A program made the translations under genes and the position numbers. Source: an uncultured Acidobacteriaceae bacterium (GTDB taxonomy: Bacteria; Acidobacteriota; Terriglobia; Terriglobales; Acidobacteriaceae). Taken from it: a stretch of DNA of 64,000 nucleotides. Numbering within the stretch: position 1 is the first letter of the stretch; each line of letters starts with the position of its first letter. The notes below the pieces were generated by a model, which saw only the letters and a program-made list of their open reading frames with translations, made no database searches and was not told the origin of the DNA. The stretch covers positions 62,001-126,000 of the forward strand of contig CAIKND010000217.1 of the NCBI GenBank assembly GCA_903828675.1, in the 5' to 3' direction. This document shows, in pieces, positions 1 through 7,949 of the stretch.

Positions 1-389
1 TGGGGCCGCGACCAGATGGACAGATTGATCCGGCTCAGGCGGACCGCTTGCGCGAGATCGGGCAATGGCTCGGAGTGAACGGCGAAAGCATCTACGGCAC
101 CCGCGGCGGACCTTGGCTGCCAGGAGCCTACGGTGTCTCCACGCATAACGGAAATCTGGTGTACGTGCACGTGCTTCATGCGCCGCAAAACCTGGTGCTG
201 ACGCTGCCAACGCTGTCGGTGCGCGTAGTGAAGGCGACTGTTCTGCATGGAGCCGAAGTGCCGTTCCAACAGATGGGCGAGACTCTCAGGCTGGATTTGC
301 CCGCAGGGTCCGCAGACGCGATCGACACAGTTGTGAAACTTGAGCTGGCCGAGCCGTGGGTGACAAGTGCTGTGGTCCCGGTTCCTTGA
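1..389 (+). CDS. alpha-L-fucosidase (GH29), C-terminal fragment
   Basis: The reading frame is open to the left edge of the window, so this is the 3' end of a gene that begins upstream; the TTG at 48 is only an internal codon. The visible tail contains GPRPDGQI, then an EIGQWLGVNGESIYGTRGG block, then GVSTHNGNLVYVHVL. This is the usual end of the catalytic barrel of GH29 alpha-L-fucosidases, followed by a short beta-sandwich. Such enzymes release L-fucose from glycans and are normally exported. The catalytic nucleophile and signal peptide lie outside the window and cannot be checked. It fits the glycan-degrading character of the locus (GH78-like enzyme, heparinase-like lyase). Confidence 0.85.
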   Translation, partial: GPRPDGQIDPAQADRLREIGQWLGVNGESIYGTRGGPWLPGAYGVSTHNGNLVYVHVLHAPQNLVLTLPTLSVRVVKATVLHGAEVPFQQMGETLRLDLPAGSADAIDTVVKLELAEPWVTSAVVPVP

Positions 390-423
390 GTCGCCGTGAA
401 TAAAATTTGGACAAAGGATGTTC

Positions 424-918
424 ATGAGAAACGCTATTGAAGTGATGCAGAGCAGGCGCAGCATCCGTACCTACGCCGATAAGCCCGTAGAGCGTGCGCT
501 GATTGAAGAAATTATCGACTGTGCCCGCCTGGCTCCGACCGCGATGAACGATCAGCCATGGGATTTCATCGTCCTGACGGCCAGGGAAGATTTGCAGCAG
601 ATTCCAACCATGATTGGACACGCGGAGTTCATTGCGAACGCGGCCTTTGCCGTGCTGGTGCTGGCGCGGGAAGCCAACTGCGCCCTGGAGGATTGCTGTG
701 CGGCTACTGAAAACCTGCTGATCGCTGCCGCCGCCCATGGCATCGGCTCCTGCTGGGTGGCAGGCGCCAAACAGGCTTACGCGCCGGTGGTGGCCAAGGC
801 CTTTGGGGCGCCGGAAGACCGTCAGCTCATCGCCATTGTCTCGTTCGGCTATCCGGCCGAGAATCCGCAGATCGAAAAGCGTTCACTGGCGGATGTTTTG
901 CACTGGGACCAGTTTTAG
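424..918 (+). CDS. nitroreductase family protein
   Basis: A protein of about 164 residues with the N-terminal motif RRSIRTYADKPV and, a little later, LAPTAMNDQPWDFIV. Both are typical of FMN-dependent nitroreductases, which form dimers and reduce nitro compounds, quinones or flavins with NAD(P)H. The C-terminal GYPAENPQ segment also matches the family. Two in-frame ATGs exist, at 418 and 424. An AAAGG box at 413-417 abuts the first and sits six bases before the second, so 424 is preferred. The gene stands alone, 28 bases after the fucosidase stop. The physiological substrate cannot be told from sequence. Confidence 0.85.
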   Translation: MRNAIEVMQSRRSIRTYADKPVERALIEEIIDCARLAPTAMNDQPWDFIVLTAREDLQQIPTMIGHAEFIANAAFAVLVLAREANCALEDCCAATENLLIAAAAHGIGSCWVAGAKQAYAPVVAKAFGAPEDRQLIAIVSFGYPAENPQIEKRSLADVLHWDQF

Positions 919-1303
919 CAATCCGAATCATGATTGGTTTTCCACCCTTTCGCTGACAGCGCGACAAGGGTGGTGCCCCCGGGTTTTGAATATTTACAGG
1001 CAGGATAAAACCCAATTTCTCCACTGATTGCCCGGGAAGTAACGCCCGGCAACGAACCACAACATGAGACACCGGCCCTGCCAACGCGAAAATGCGTTGG
1101 CTGTCGCGCCCCCGCGTGAATGGAATTCAACGGTGATGAGTCTTCTTCAATTCACAGTAAATATATATAAATAAATTACTTATAGGCACTATCACGGCTC
1201 CTTTCGATACCGCCCAATCCATCTTGCACGATTCCGCAGCCTCGTGACCGCTGTCACTTTCGCCGAAATCATCCCAAGTTACACTCGGTATGTGGTTATC
1301 GAT
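919..1303. other. intergenic region with three hairpins, upstream of rex-hyd operon
   Basis: No gene was found. The region holds three separate inverted repeats: GGGTTTT (981-987) with AAAACCC (1007-1013); a bulged TTGCC-CGGG / CCC-GGCAA hairpin around 1028-1052; and a perfect 8-bp stem GCCAACGC/GCGTTGGC (1080-1101) with loop GAAAAT. None is followed by a clear T-run. An AT-rich stretch at about 1157-1186 is the likeliest promoter area for the hydrogenase operon, but no convincing -35/-10 pair can be assigned. No Rex-type TTGTGA/TCACAA operator was recognised. A palindrome at 1244-1257 is listed separately. Confidence 0.5.
1244..1257. promoter_or_regulatory. GTGA-N6-TCAC palindrome, CRP/FNR-family-like operator candidate
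   Basis: The sequence GTGACCGCTGTCAC has perfect 5-bp arms and the GTGA-N6-TCAC geometry of CRP-type sites. It lies about 47 bases upstream of the likely rex ATG at 1304. Very nearly the same 14-mer, GTGACCGTGGTCAC, occurs upstream of the pentose operon at 33360-33373 (12 of 14 bases identical). Recurrence in front of two operons is the main argument that it is functional; the cognate regulator is not in this window. Confidence 0.4.
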
Positions 1304-1996
1304 ATGAATTTATCGAATACGTTGATCGTGAAGCGGCGTGAAGCGCCCTCGATCCCTCAGCCGAGCCTCATGCGGCTGCCTCAATACCACCATTATCTGG
1401 TGGAACTTGAGACCAAGGGGGTCAGCCGGATCTCGTGCAGCGTCATTGGCCGGGATTTGAACTGTGTGCCGGTGCAGGTTCGCAAGGATCTGCAATACAC
1501 GGGAATCATCGGCAAGCCGAAGACGGGCTACTCGGTCTCAGAGCTAATCCGGGCGATAGAAACATTTCTCGGCTGGAATAACGTGAACGAGGCGTTTCTG
1601 GTGGGAGTGGGGAACCTAGGCACAGCACTGCTGGGCCACGAGCGGTTCTCGAAGTTCGGCCTGAGCATCGTGGCCGCATTCGATACCGACCCTGCCAAGA
1701 TCGGCCTGTGGATTCATGACAAGGCTGTATTGTCGCTGGACAAGATGAGCGACTTGGCCCCGCGGATGAGCATTCATCTGGGAATCATCACCACTCCTGC
1801 GGAAGTGGCGCAGATGGTGGCCGATGAGATGGTGAAGGGCGGCATCCAGGCCATCTGGAACTTTGCTCCCGTAAAGCTCAAAGTCCCCGAGCACATCATC
1901 GTGCACAACGAAGATCTCTACAATTCGCTGGCTTCGCTTTCCTGGAAGCTGGCAAGACGATTCCGGGTACCAATTCAAGAGAAGGAGGCCGTTTAA
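1304..1996 (+). CDS. rex: redox-sensing transcriptional repressor Rex
   Basis: About 230 residues. An N-terminal winged-helix region begins at the RLPQYHHYL segment, as in other Rex proteins, and is followed by a Rossmann domain with the GVGNLG nucleotide-binding loop (residues 101-106). Rex senses the NADH/NAD+ ratio and releases DNA when NADH is high, typically derepressing fermentative or hydrogen-producing genes. The frame could extend to a GTG at 1244, but that codon lies in a palindrome and the extra residues do not resemble Rex, so ATG 1304 is chosen; no strong Shine-Dalgarno precedes it. The stop codon directly abuts the hydC start. As first gene of the hydrogenase run it probably controls the operon. 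Confidence 0.9.
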   Translation: MNLSNTLIVKRREAPSIPQPSLMRLPQYHHYLVELETKGVSRISCSVIGRDLNCVPVQVRKDLQYTGIIGKPKTGYSVSELIRAIETFLGWNNVNEAFLVGVGNLGTALLGHERFSKFGLSIVAAFDTDPAKIGLWIHDKAVLSLDKMSDLAPRMSIHLGIITTPAEVAQMVADEMVKGGIQAIWNFAPVKLKVPEHIIVHNEDLYNSLASLSWKLARRFRVPIQEKEAV

Positions 1997-2557
1997 ATGG
2001 CTTCGATGCCAGTTACTGTCGATCGCGCGGAGAAATTTGAGAAGGTGTGCGGCATTCTCAATCGTTTCGCACGCCGCCCGTCCGGGCTCATACCTATTCT
2101 CCAGGCGATTCAGCACGAGTACCTATATCTGCCTGAAGAAATACTGACGTATGTGGCGACTTCGCTGGATGTTCCTCCGGCGCGCGTCTTTGGCGTGGCC
2201 ACGTTCTACGCGCATTTTGCGCTCGAGCCGAAGGGCAAGCACGTGATTCGCATTTGCGATGGAACGGCGTGCCACGTGAAGCAGTCCCTGCCGGTGCTGG
2301 AAGCTCTGCACGCGGCCCTGGGTACTAGCGAAAAGAGCAAGACCACCGCCGACATGCTGTTTACGGTGGAGACGGTTGCCTGCCTGGGCGCTTGCGGACT
2401 GGCCCCGGTGATCGTAATTGACGAGCAGGTGTACGGCCAGGTAACGCCGGAACGCGCGGTGGGCCTGCTGAAGGAGATCAAAGCCCAGGAGGCGTTGCTT
2501 GCAACCTCTTCCGCGCCGCTTGCTGAGCAACTCTCAGCCGAGGAATGCCATGACTAA
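1997..2557 (+). CDS. hydC: NuoE-like [2Fe-2S] subunit of trimeric [FeFe] hydrogenase
   Basis: 186 residues with the thioredoxin-like [2Fe-2S] fold of NuoE/HydC. Cluster ligands are visible as Cys87, Cys92, Cys129 and Cys133 (C-x4-C-x36-C-x3-C). In HydABC enzymes this subunit passes electrons within the flavin-containing HydB module. ATG 1997 follows the rex stop immediately and has an AAGGAGG box at 1982-1988. The end overlaps the hydB start by eight bases, which implies translational coupling. Length and motif spacing are normal for the family. It could equally be named NuoE/HndA-like; the neighbours decide the hydrogenase assignment. Confidence 0.9.
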   Translation: MASMPVTVDRAEKFEKVCGILNRFARRPSGLIPILQAIQHEYLYLPEEILTYVATSLDVPPARVFGVATFYAHFALEPKGKHVIRICDGTACHVKQSLPVLEALHAALGTSEKSKTTADMLFTVETVACLGACGLAPVIVIDEQVYGQVTPERAVGLLKEIKAQEALLATSSAPLAEQLSAEECHD

Positions 2558-4448
2558 CGCCGAACCTCTTACCTTGGGCGCAGCGCATGGGAGTGGAATC
2601 TCCACGCATGCCCAGGTGCGCCGGGTCATCATCTGCGCAGGAACCGGATGCATGGCCAACGGAGCCATGAAGGTCTTTGAGCAGTTCAAGCGCGAAATGG
2701 CCGGCTCTGGATTACAGGTAATTCTTGAACTTCGTGCCGAGGCCACTAGCGATGAAGTGCGGCTGTCCAAGAGCGGCTGCCAGGGCTTTTGTCAGATGGG
2801 GCCGCTAGTCTCAGTGGTGCCGGACGGCATTCTTTACAACAAGGTGCGCAGCGAAGATGTTGCCGATATTGTGCAGCAGACACTGGTGGGTGGCGAGATT
2901 GTGGAGCGTCTTCTTTACAAGGACCCGTCGACGCGAAAGAGTTGCAGAGGACTTGAGGACAATCCTTTCTATTCGCGCCAGAATCGCCTGGTGTTGAACG
3001 AATGCGGATTCCTCGATCCGGAAGACATTCACGAGTTCATGTTGCACGGTGGGTACGAGGCGGCGCGGAAGGCTTTCGTCGAGATGTCGCCGGAACAGAT
3101 CTGCAAGACGATTCTGGAGTCGGGATTGCGCGGACGCGGCGGCGGCGGCTTTCCGACAGGACGGAAGTGGGAAGCGGCGCGGATTCAGAATTCTGCAAAG
3201 AAGTACGTGATCTGCAACGGCGACGAAGGCGACCCCGGTGCGTTCATGAATCGCTCGGTTATGGAGGGCAATCCGCACAGCGTGATTGAGGGCCTGATGA
3301 TCGCGGCGCGGGCAATCGGCGCCAACGAGACTCTTGTCTATGTGCGCGCCGAGTATCCCCTGGCTGTGGAGCGCATGCGTCGCGCTGTGGCCGATGCGGA
3401 GCGTGAAGGCATCCTAGGCAAGAACGTGTTCGGCACGGGTATGTCAATGAAGTGCGAAGTGATGGAAGGTGCCGGCGCGTTTGTCTGTGGCGAAGAGACC
3501 GCCATGATCGCATCCATCGAAGGCCTGCGCGGCATGCCCACGCCGAAGCCGCCGTTCCCGGCGCAGAGCGGCCTGTGGGGCAAGCCGACGATCATCAACA
3601 ACGTTGAGACGCTGGCCCACGTATCGCGCATTCTCAACGTAGGTCCTGAAGTCTTCAAGAATATCGGCACGAAAGATTCGCCGGGCACCAAGACGTTCGC
3701 CCTTACCGGGCATGTGTCCAACACGGGGTTGGTCGAAGTTCCGTTCGGCACCACGCTGCGCGAAATTGTCTACGCAATTGGCGGCGGGATTACGGACGAC
3801 GCAGGGAAAATTTGGAAGACCGGGTTCAAGGCCGTGCAAATCGGCGGACCTTCCGGTGGATGCCTGACCGAAGAGCATCTGGATCTTCCGCTCGCTTACG
3901 AGTCACTGCGGTCAGTGGGAGCGATGGTTGGCTCCGGCGGCCTGGTGGCGATGAACCAAGGCACATGCATGGTGAGCATTGCGCGCTTCTTTATGGAGTT
4001 CACGCAGCGCGAGTCCTGCGGCAAGTGCGTACTGTGCAGGGAAGGAACCAGGCAATTGCTGGCACTGCTGGACGATGTGATTGAAGGCAGGGGTGATCAA
4101 GGCACGCTCGACCTGCTTGAAAAGCTAGGCCACGCCGTGCAGATCGGGTCCTTGTGCGGGCTAGGCAAGACGGCGCCGAACCCGGTGCTCTCGACCCTGC
4201 GCTACTTCCGCAAGGAGTACGAGGAGCACATCTTTGAGAAGCGCTGCCGGACCGGCCGATGCAAGGCGCTGCTGAGTCCGGAGATCAACCAGGTGAAGTG
4301 CAAGGGCTGCGGCCTGTGCATTAAAGTCTGCCCGACAAATGCAATCACGGGTGAAAAAAAGCAGCCGCACCACATTGATCCGGAACTATGCATCAAGTGC
4401 GGCGCGTGCGCGACAGCCTGCAAAATTCATGCGGTCGAAGGGATATAG
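2550..4448 (+). CDS. hydB: NuoF-like FMN/NAD-binding subunit of trimeric [FeFe] hydrogenase
   Basis: 632 residues from ATG 2550, chosen because GAGGA lies at 2540-2544 and the 8-base overlap with hydC is typical; the open frame extends upstream to 2499. Domains in order: a thioredoxin-like [2Fe-2S] domain (Cys29, 34, 77, 81); the NuoF FMN/NADH domain with GLRGRGGGGFPTGRKWE (192-208) and NGDEGDPGAFMNR (223-235); an SLBB region; a [4Fe-4S] site ESCGKCVLC (about 488-496, with Cys536); and two C-terminal ferredoxin clusters (Cys584/587/590/594 and 614/617/620/624). This is the architecture of HydB in group A3 enzymes, where FMN is the proposed bifurcation site between NAD and ferredoxin. Confidence 0.93.
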   Translation: MTNAEPLTLGAAHGSGISTHAQVRRVIICAGTGCMANGAMKVFEQFKREMAGSGLQVILELRAEATSDEVRLSKSGCQGFCQMGPLVSVVPDGILYNKVRSEDVADIVQQTLVGGEIVERLLYKDPSTRKSCRGLEDNPFYSRQNRLVLNECGFLDPEDIHEFMLHGGYEAARKAFVEMSPEQICKTILESGLRGRGGGGFPTGRKWEAARIQNSAKKYVICNGDEGDPGAFMNRSVMEGNPHSVIEGLMIAARAIGANETLVYVRAEYPLAVERMRRAVADAEREGILGKNVFGTGMSMKCEVMEGAGAFVCGEETAMIASIEGLRGMPTPKPPFPAQSGLWGKPTIINNVETLAHVSRILNVGPEVFKNIGTKDSPGTKTFALTGHVSNTGLVEVPFGTTLREIVYAIGGGITDDAGKIWKTGFKAVQIGGPSGGCLTEEHLDLPLAYESLRSVGAMVGSGGLVAMNQGTCMVSIARFFMEFTQRESCGKCVLCREGTRQLLALLDDVIEGRGDQGTLDLLEKLGHAVQIGSLCGLGKTAPNPVLSTLRYFRKEYEEHIFEKRCRTGRCKALLSPEINQVKCKGCGLCIKVCPTNAITGEKKQPHHIDPELCIKCGACATACKIHAVEGI

Positions 4449-4452
4449 CCAG

Positions 4453-6513
4453 ATGAATAGTGTTACGCAGCCAACTTTGACGATCGATGGGAAAACGGTA
4501 GCGATCGAAGGCGAGCGCAATCTGCTCGAACTGGTTCGCAAAGCCAATATCGACCTGCCCACATTCTGTTATCACTCCGAACTCAGCGTGTATGGCGCCT
4601 GCCGCCTGTGTCTGGTTCAAATCGACGGGCGAGGAATTCAGGGCGCATGTTCGACTCCGCCCGAGCCGGGTTTGAAGATTCAGACCACGACGCCCGAGAT
4701 CCGGGAGATTCGCCGGATTGCGATTGAGTTGCTGCTGGCCAACCACGACCAGAGCTGCCCGACCTGCCCGCGCAGCGCCAACTGCCAACTGCAGAGCCTG
4801 GCGCTGCGGCTCGGAGTGAAGAAGGTTCGCTTTCAGTCAGTGCACAAACAGGTTGCGTTGGACGAGTCTTCGCCGTCGCTCGTTCGCGACCCAAATAAGT
4901 GCGTGCTGTGCGGCGACTGCGTGCGCATGTGCTCCGAGATTCAGGGTATCGGCGCAATAGACTTTGCACACCGCGGACATGATGTGAGCGTGCAGCCGGC
5001 ATTCGGCAAGCAACTGGGCGATGTGGAGTGCGTGAACTGCGGCCAATGCGCAAGCGTGTGCCCAACCGGGGCGCTGACGCCAAAGTCGGAAGTCGATCAG
5101 GTTTGGGATCTCCTAGCCGACAAAAAGAAGACGGTGGTCGTCCAGATTGCGCCGGCCGTGCGCGTGGGGCTTGGCGAATGCTTTGGCTTGAAGCCGGGCG
5201 AGATTACCACGGGCCGCATTGTTGCCGCCTTGAAGCAACTTGGCTTCGACCAGATTTACGACACGTCTTTCGCCGCCGATCTTACTGTGATTGAAGAAGG
5301 TACGGAATTTCTGGAGCGCAAGACTGAAGGCGGCCAGCTACCGATGTTCACCTCCTGCTGCCCCGGCTGGGTTAAGTACGCAGAGCAGTATTTCCCGGAG
5401 CTATTGCCGAATCTCTCCACGTGCCGCTCGCCTCAGGCGATGTTTGGTTCGCTGGTGAAGGCTATGCTGCCCGATCAAATGAATATCGAGCGCAAAGATC
5501 TGAAGGTTGTTGCAATCATGCCTTGCACGGCCAAGAAGTTCGAGGCGCAGCGTCCGGAAATGGGCGTGAATGGCGATCCGGACGTTGATAACGTCCTGAC
5601 CACGCAGGAACTGGCGCAGATGATTCAGTCTGCGGGCATCATGTTCGATATGTTGCAGCCGGAATCGTTCGACATGCCCTTCGGTTTCTACACTGGCGCT
5701 GGAGTGATCTTTGGAAACTCCGGCGGCGTGATGGAGGCGGTGCTTCGCTACGCTGCTGAAAAGGCGACGGGGAAAAGGCTGGACCAGGTTGAATTCCAGC
5801 AGGTGCGCGGTGATTCGGGACTTCGAGAGGCCAGCATCACGGTCAACGGTTCAGTGCTGAAGTTGGCTATCGTTCACGGATTGCGAAATGCTCGCGTTGT
5901 CGCTGAACAGGTGAGGGCAGGCAAAAGCCATTACGACTTGATTGAAGTAATGGCATGCCCTGGCGGATGCGTAGGTGGCGCAGGTCAGCCGGTAACAACT
6001 TCGCCCAACGCGCGAGCGCTCAGAACCAAGGGCCTCTACCATGCGGACAAGACGCTGCAACTGCACAAGTCGCAAGACAACGTGTTCATCACCGAGTGCT
6101 ACGCGAAGTTCCTTGGGGACATTGGTGGAGAGAAGGCGCATCACCTCCTGCATACGAGCTACCAGAGCAGGCGCAGGATCGCGGATGAGTTCCTTCCGCT
6201 GGTGGAGCCGAAGGGTGAAGACAAGCTCAAAGTCAGCGTGTGTCTGGGAACGAACTGCTTTTTGAACGGCTCGCAGGAAGTGCTGAACGGCGTGCTGCGC
6301 CATGCCGAACAGAGCGGATTGGAAGGAAAGCTGGATGTGCGCGCGGGTTTCTGCTTTGAGAAGTGCGAGACCGGGCCGACGGTGATGATCGGCAACGAAC
6401 ACATTGAGCACTGCACTTCAAAGAAGGCAATTGAAGAAATCAACAACCGGATCGAATGCGACAGACCGGCCCAGTTACCCAACACGCATGTTTGCAAACA
6501 CTGCCACGACTAA
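4453..6513 (+). CDS. hydA: [FeFe] hydrogenase catalytic subunit (group A3 type)
   Basis: 686 residues from ATG 4453, four bases after hydB. In order: an N-terminal [2Fe-2S] ferredoxin domain (Cys39, 50, 53, 66); the His-Cys3 [4Fe-4S] site (His98, Cys102, 105, 111); two [4Fe-4S] clusters (Cys150/153/156/160 and 193/196/199/203); and the H-cluster domain with all three signatures, TSCCPGW (300-306), MPCTAKKFE (356-364) and EVMACPGGCVGGAGQP (498-513). A C-terminal thioredoxin-like [2Fe-2S] domain follows (Cys597, 602, 634, 638), and the protein ends in a CKHC tail. The complete H-cluster ligands and the proton-transfer Cys predict an active H2-evolving or H2-oxidising enzyme. The HydBC partners point to NAD plus ferredoxin coupling; the physiological direction cannot be read from sequence. 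Confidence 0.95.
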   Translation: MNSVTQPTLTIDGKTVAIEGERNLLELVRKANIDLPTFCYHSELSVYGACRLCLVQIDGRGIQGACSTPPEPGLKIQTTTPEIREIRRIAIELLLANHDQSCPTCPRSANCQLQSLALRLGVKKVRFQSVHKQVALDESSPSLVRDPNKCVLCGDCVRMCSEIQGIGAIDFAHRGHDVSVQPAFGKQLGDVECVNCGQCASVCPTGALTPKSEVDQVWDLLADKKKTVVVQIAPAVRVGLGECFGLKPGEITTGRIVAALKQLGFDQIYDTSFAADLTVIEEGTEFLERKTEGGQLPMFTSCCPGWVKYAEQYFPELLPNLSTCRSPQAMFGSLVKAMLPDQMNIERKDLKVVAIMPCTAKKFEAQRPEMGVNGDPDVDNVLTTQELAQMIQSAGIMFDMLQPESFDMPFGFYTGAGVIFGNSGGVMEAVLRYAAEKATGKRLDQVEFQQVRGDSGLREASITVNGSVLKLAIVHGLRNARVVAEQVRAGKSHYDLIEVMACPGGCVGGAGQPVTTSPNARALRTKGLYHADKTLQLHKSQDNVFITECYAKFLGDIGGEKAHHLLHTSYQSRRRIADEFLPLVEPKGEDKLKVSVCLGTNCFLNGSQEVLNGVLRHAEQSGLEGKLDVRAGFCFEKCETGPTVMIGNEHIEHCTSKKAIEEINNRIECDRPAQLPNTHVCKHCHD

Positions 6514-6534
6514 GCGGCGGGACAGGAGATTTCT

Positions 6535-7935
6535 TTGATCACTCACGACCGAGCAGACTTCATTAACGAGCAGGAGATTGAAGGCATACTGGCTTCATGC
6601 CAAAGTCCTGAGCCGGCACGCGTGCGTGAACTACTGGTGAAGGCACGCGAGATGCGCGGGCTCTCCATGGAGGATGTCGCCTACCTATCCTATGTTGAAA
6701 GCCCGGAGTTGCTTGCCGAGATCTTTGCGGCGGCCAAAGGAATCAAGGAAGAGATTTATGGCACGCGGCTGGTTCTGTTTGCGCCGCTCTACATCTCCAA
6801 CCGCTGCTCGAACGAGTGCACGTATTGCGCCTTCCGCGCGACCAACACAGCTCTCGTGCGCCGTACGCTGACGCAGGAGGAGATTGCGGAAGAGACCCGC
6901 ATCCTGATCCGGCAAGGACACAAGCGAATTCTGATGGTGGCCGGGGAAGCCTTGCCGCAACAGGGCTTTCAATACATTCTTGATTCCATCGCAACTATAT
7001 ATGACACACGGGTTGGACCCGGCGAAATCCGGCGCGTGAATGTCAATCTGGCACCCCAGACAGTGGAACGTTTTCAGCAGCTCAAAGGGGCAGGCATTGG
7101 GACTTTCCAGCTCTTCCAGGAAACCTACCATCGGCCTACCTATGCTGAGGTTCACCTGAAGGGGCCCAAGCGCGACTACGATTGGCGGACTACAGCCTTC
7201 GACCGGGCTATGGAAGCGGGCATCGACGATGTTGGCATCGGCGTGCTGTTCGGACTTTACCATTGGCGCTTCGAGATACTCGCGATGATGCAGCACATTC
7301 GCCATCTCGAGGAGAAGTTTGGCGTGGGGCCGCACACCATCAGCTTTCCGCGCATGGAACCGGCGTCAGGTTCCGATATCGCATCGAAGCCCCCGCATGA
7401 AGTGAGCGATGGCGATTTCTTGAAGATGGTAGCCATCATGCGCCTGGCCGTGCCCTACACGGGCATGATCATGTCCACTCGCGAGACGGCTGACGTGCGG
7501 CGCGCGACGCTGGAACTGGGCATCTCTCAGATTTCAGCCGGAAGCCGGACCGATCCAGGCGGATATACGGAAGGCGAAGCAGGCCGCAGCGGCGGGCAGT
7601 TTCAACTGGGCGATCACCGCTCCATTGAAGAGGTTGTAACCGACGTTGTGTCGCTTGGCTTCTTGCCGTCCTTCTGCACCGCATGTTACAGGACGGGACG
7701 CACCGGGCATGACTTTATGGACCTCGCCAAGCCGGGAGAGATCAAGTATCACTGTCATCCAAATGCGCTCTCGACGTTTCAGGAGTACCTGTGCGACTAC
7801 GCCAGTCCTGAGGCAAAAGCCGCAGGCGAAGAGCTCATCTCGATTGAACTGCAGCACATGGATGGTAAGCAAACAGCCTGCGCGTTGCCAATGCTCAATA
7901 AGGTCCGCGGCGGCCAACACGACATCTTTGTATAG
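6535..7935 (+). CDS. hydG: [FeFe] hydrogenase H-cluster maturase HydG (radical SAM tyrosine lyase)
   Basis: 466 residues, starting at TTG 6535 behind an AGGAGA box at 6524-6529. The radical SAM CX3CX2C motif is Cys91-Cys95-Cys98, and the C-terminal accessory-cluster motif C-x2-C-x22-C is intact (the CTAC...YHC segment). HydG cleaves tyrosine to supply the CO and CN- ligands of the H-cluster di-iron site. Its presence directly behind hydA, with hydF and hydE following, makes this a self-sufficient hydrogenase locus. HydG resembles ThiH, but the C-terminal three-cysteine motif separates them. Confidence 0.95.
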   Translation: MITHDRADFINEQEIEGILASCQSPEPARVRELLVKAREMRGLSMEDVAYLSYVESPELLAEIFAAAKGIKEEIYGTRLVLFAPLYISNRCSNECTYCAFRATNTALVRRTLTQEEIAEETRILIRQGHKRILMVAGEALPQQGFQYILDSIATIYDTRVGPGEIRRVNVNLAPQTVERFQQLKGAGIGTFQLFQETYHRPTYAEVHLKGPKRDYDWRTTAFDRAMEAGIDDVGIGVLFGLYHWRFEILAMMQHIRHLEEKFGVGPHTISFPRMEPASGSDIASKPPHEVSDGDFLKMVAIMRLAVPYTGMIMSTRETADVRRATLELGISQISAGSRTDPGGYTEGEAGRSGGQFQLGDHRSIEEVVTDVVSLGFLPSFCTACYRTGRTGHDFMDLAKPGEIKYHCHPNALSTFQEYLCDYASPEAKAAGEELISIELQHMDGKQTACALPMLNKVRGGQHDIFV

Positions 7936-7949
7936 AAAGGGAGATCTCC

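Noticed and set aside
1130..1303. Rex operator (TTGTGA-N-TCACAA-like) in front of rex
   Set aside because: Only a loose ATTCACAG half-site was seen; not good enough to annotate.
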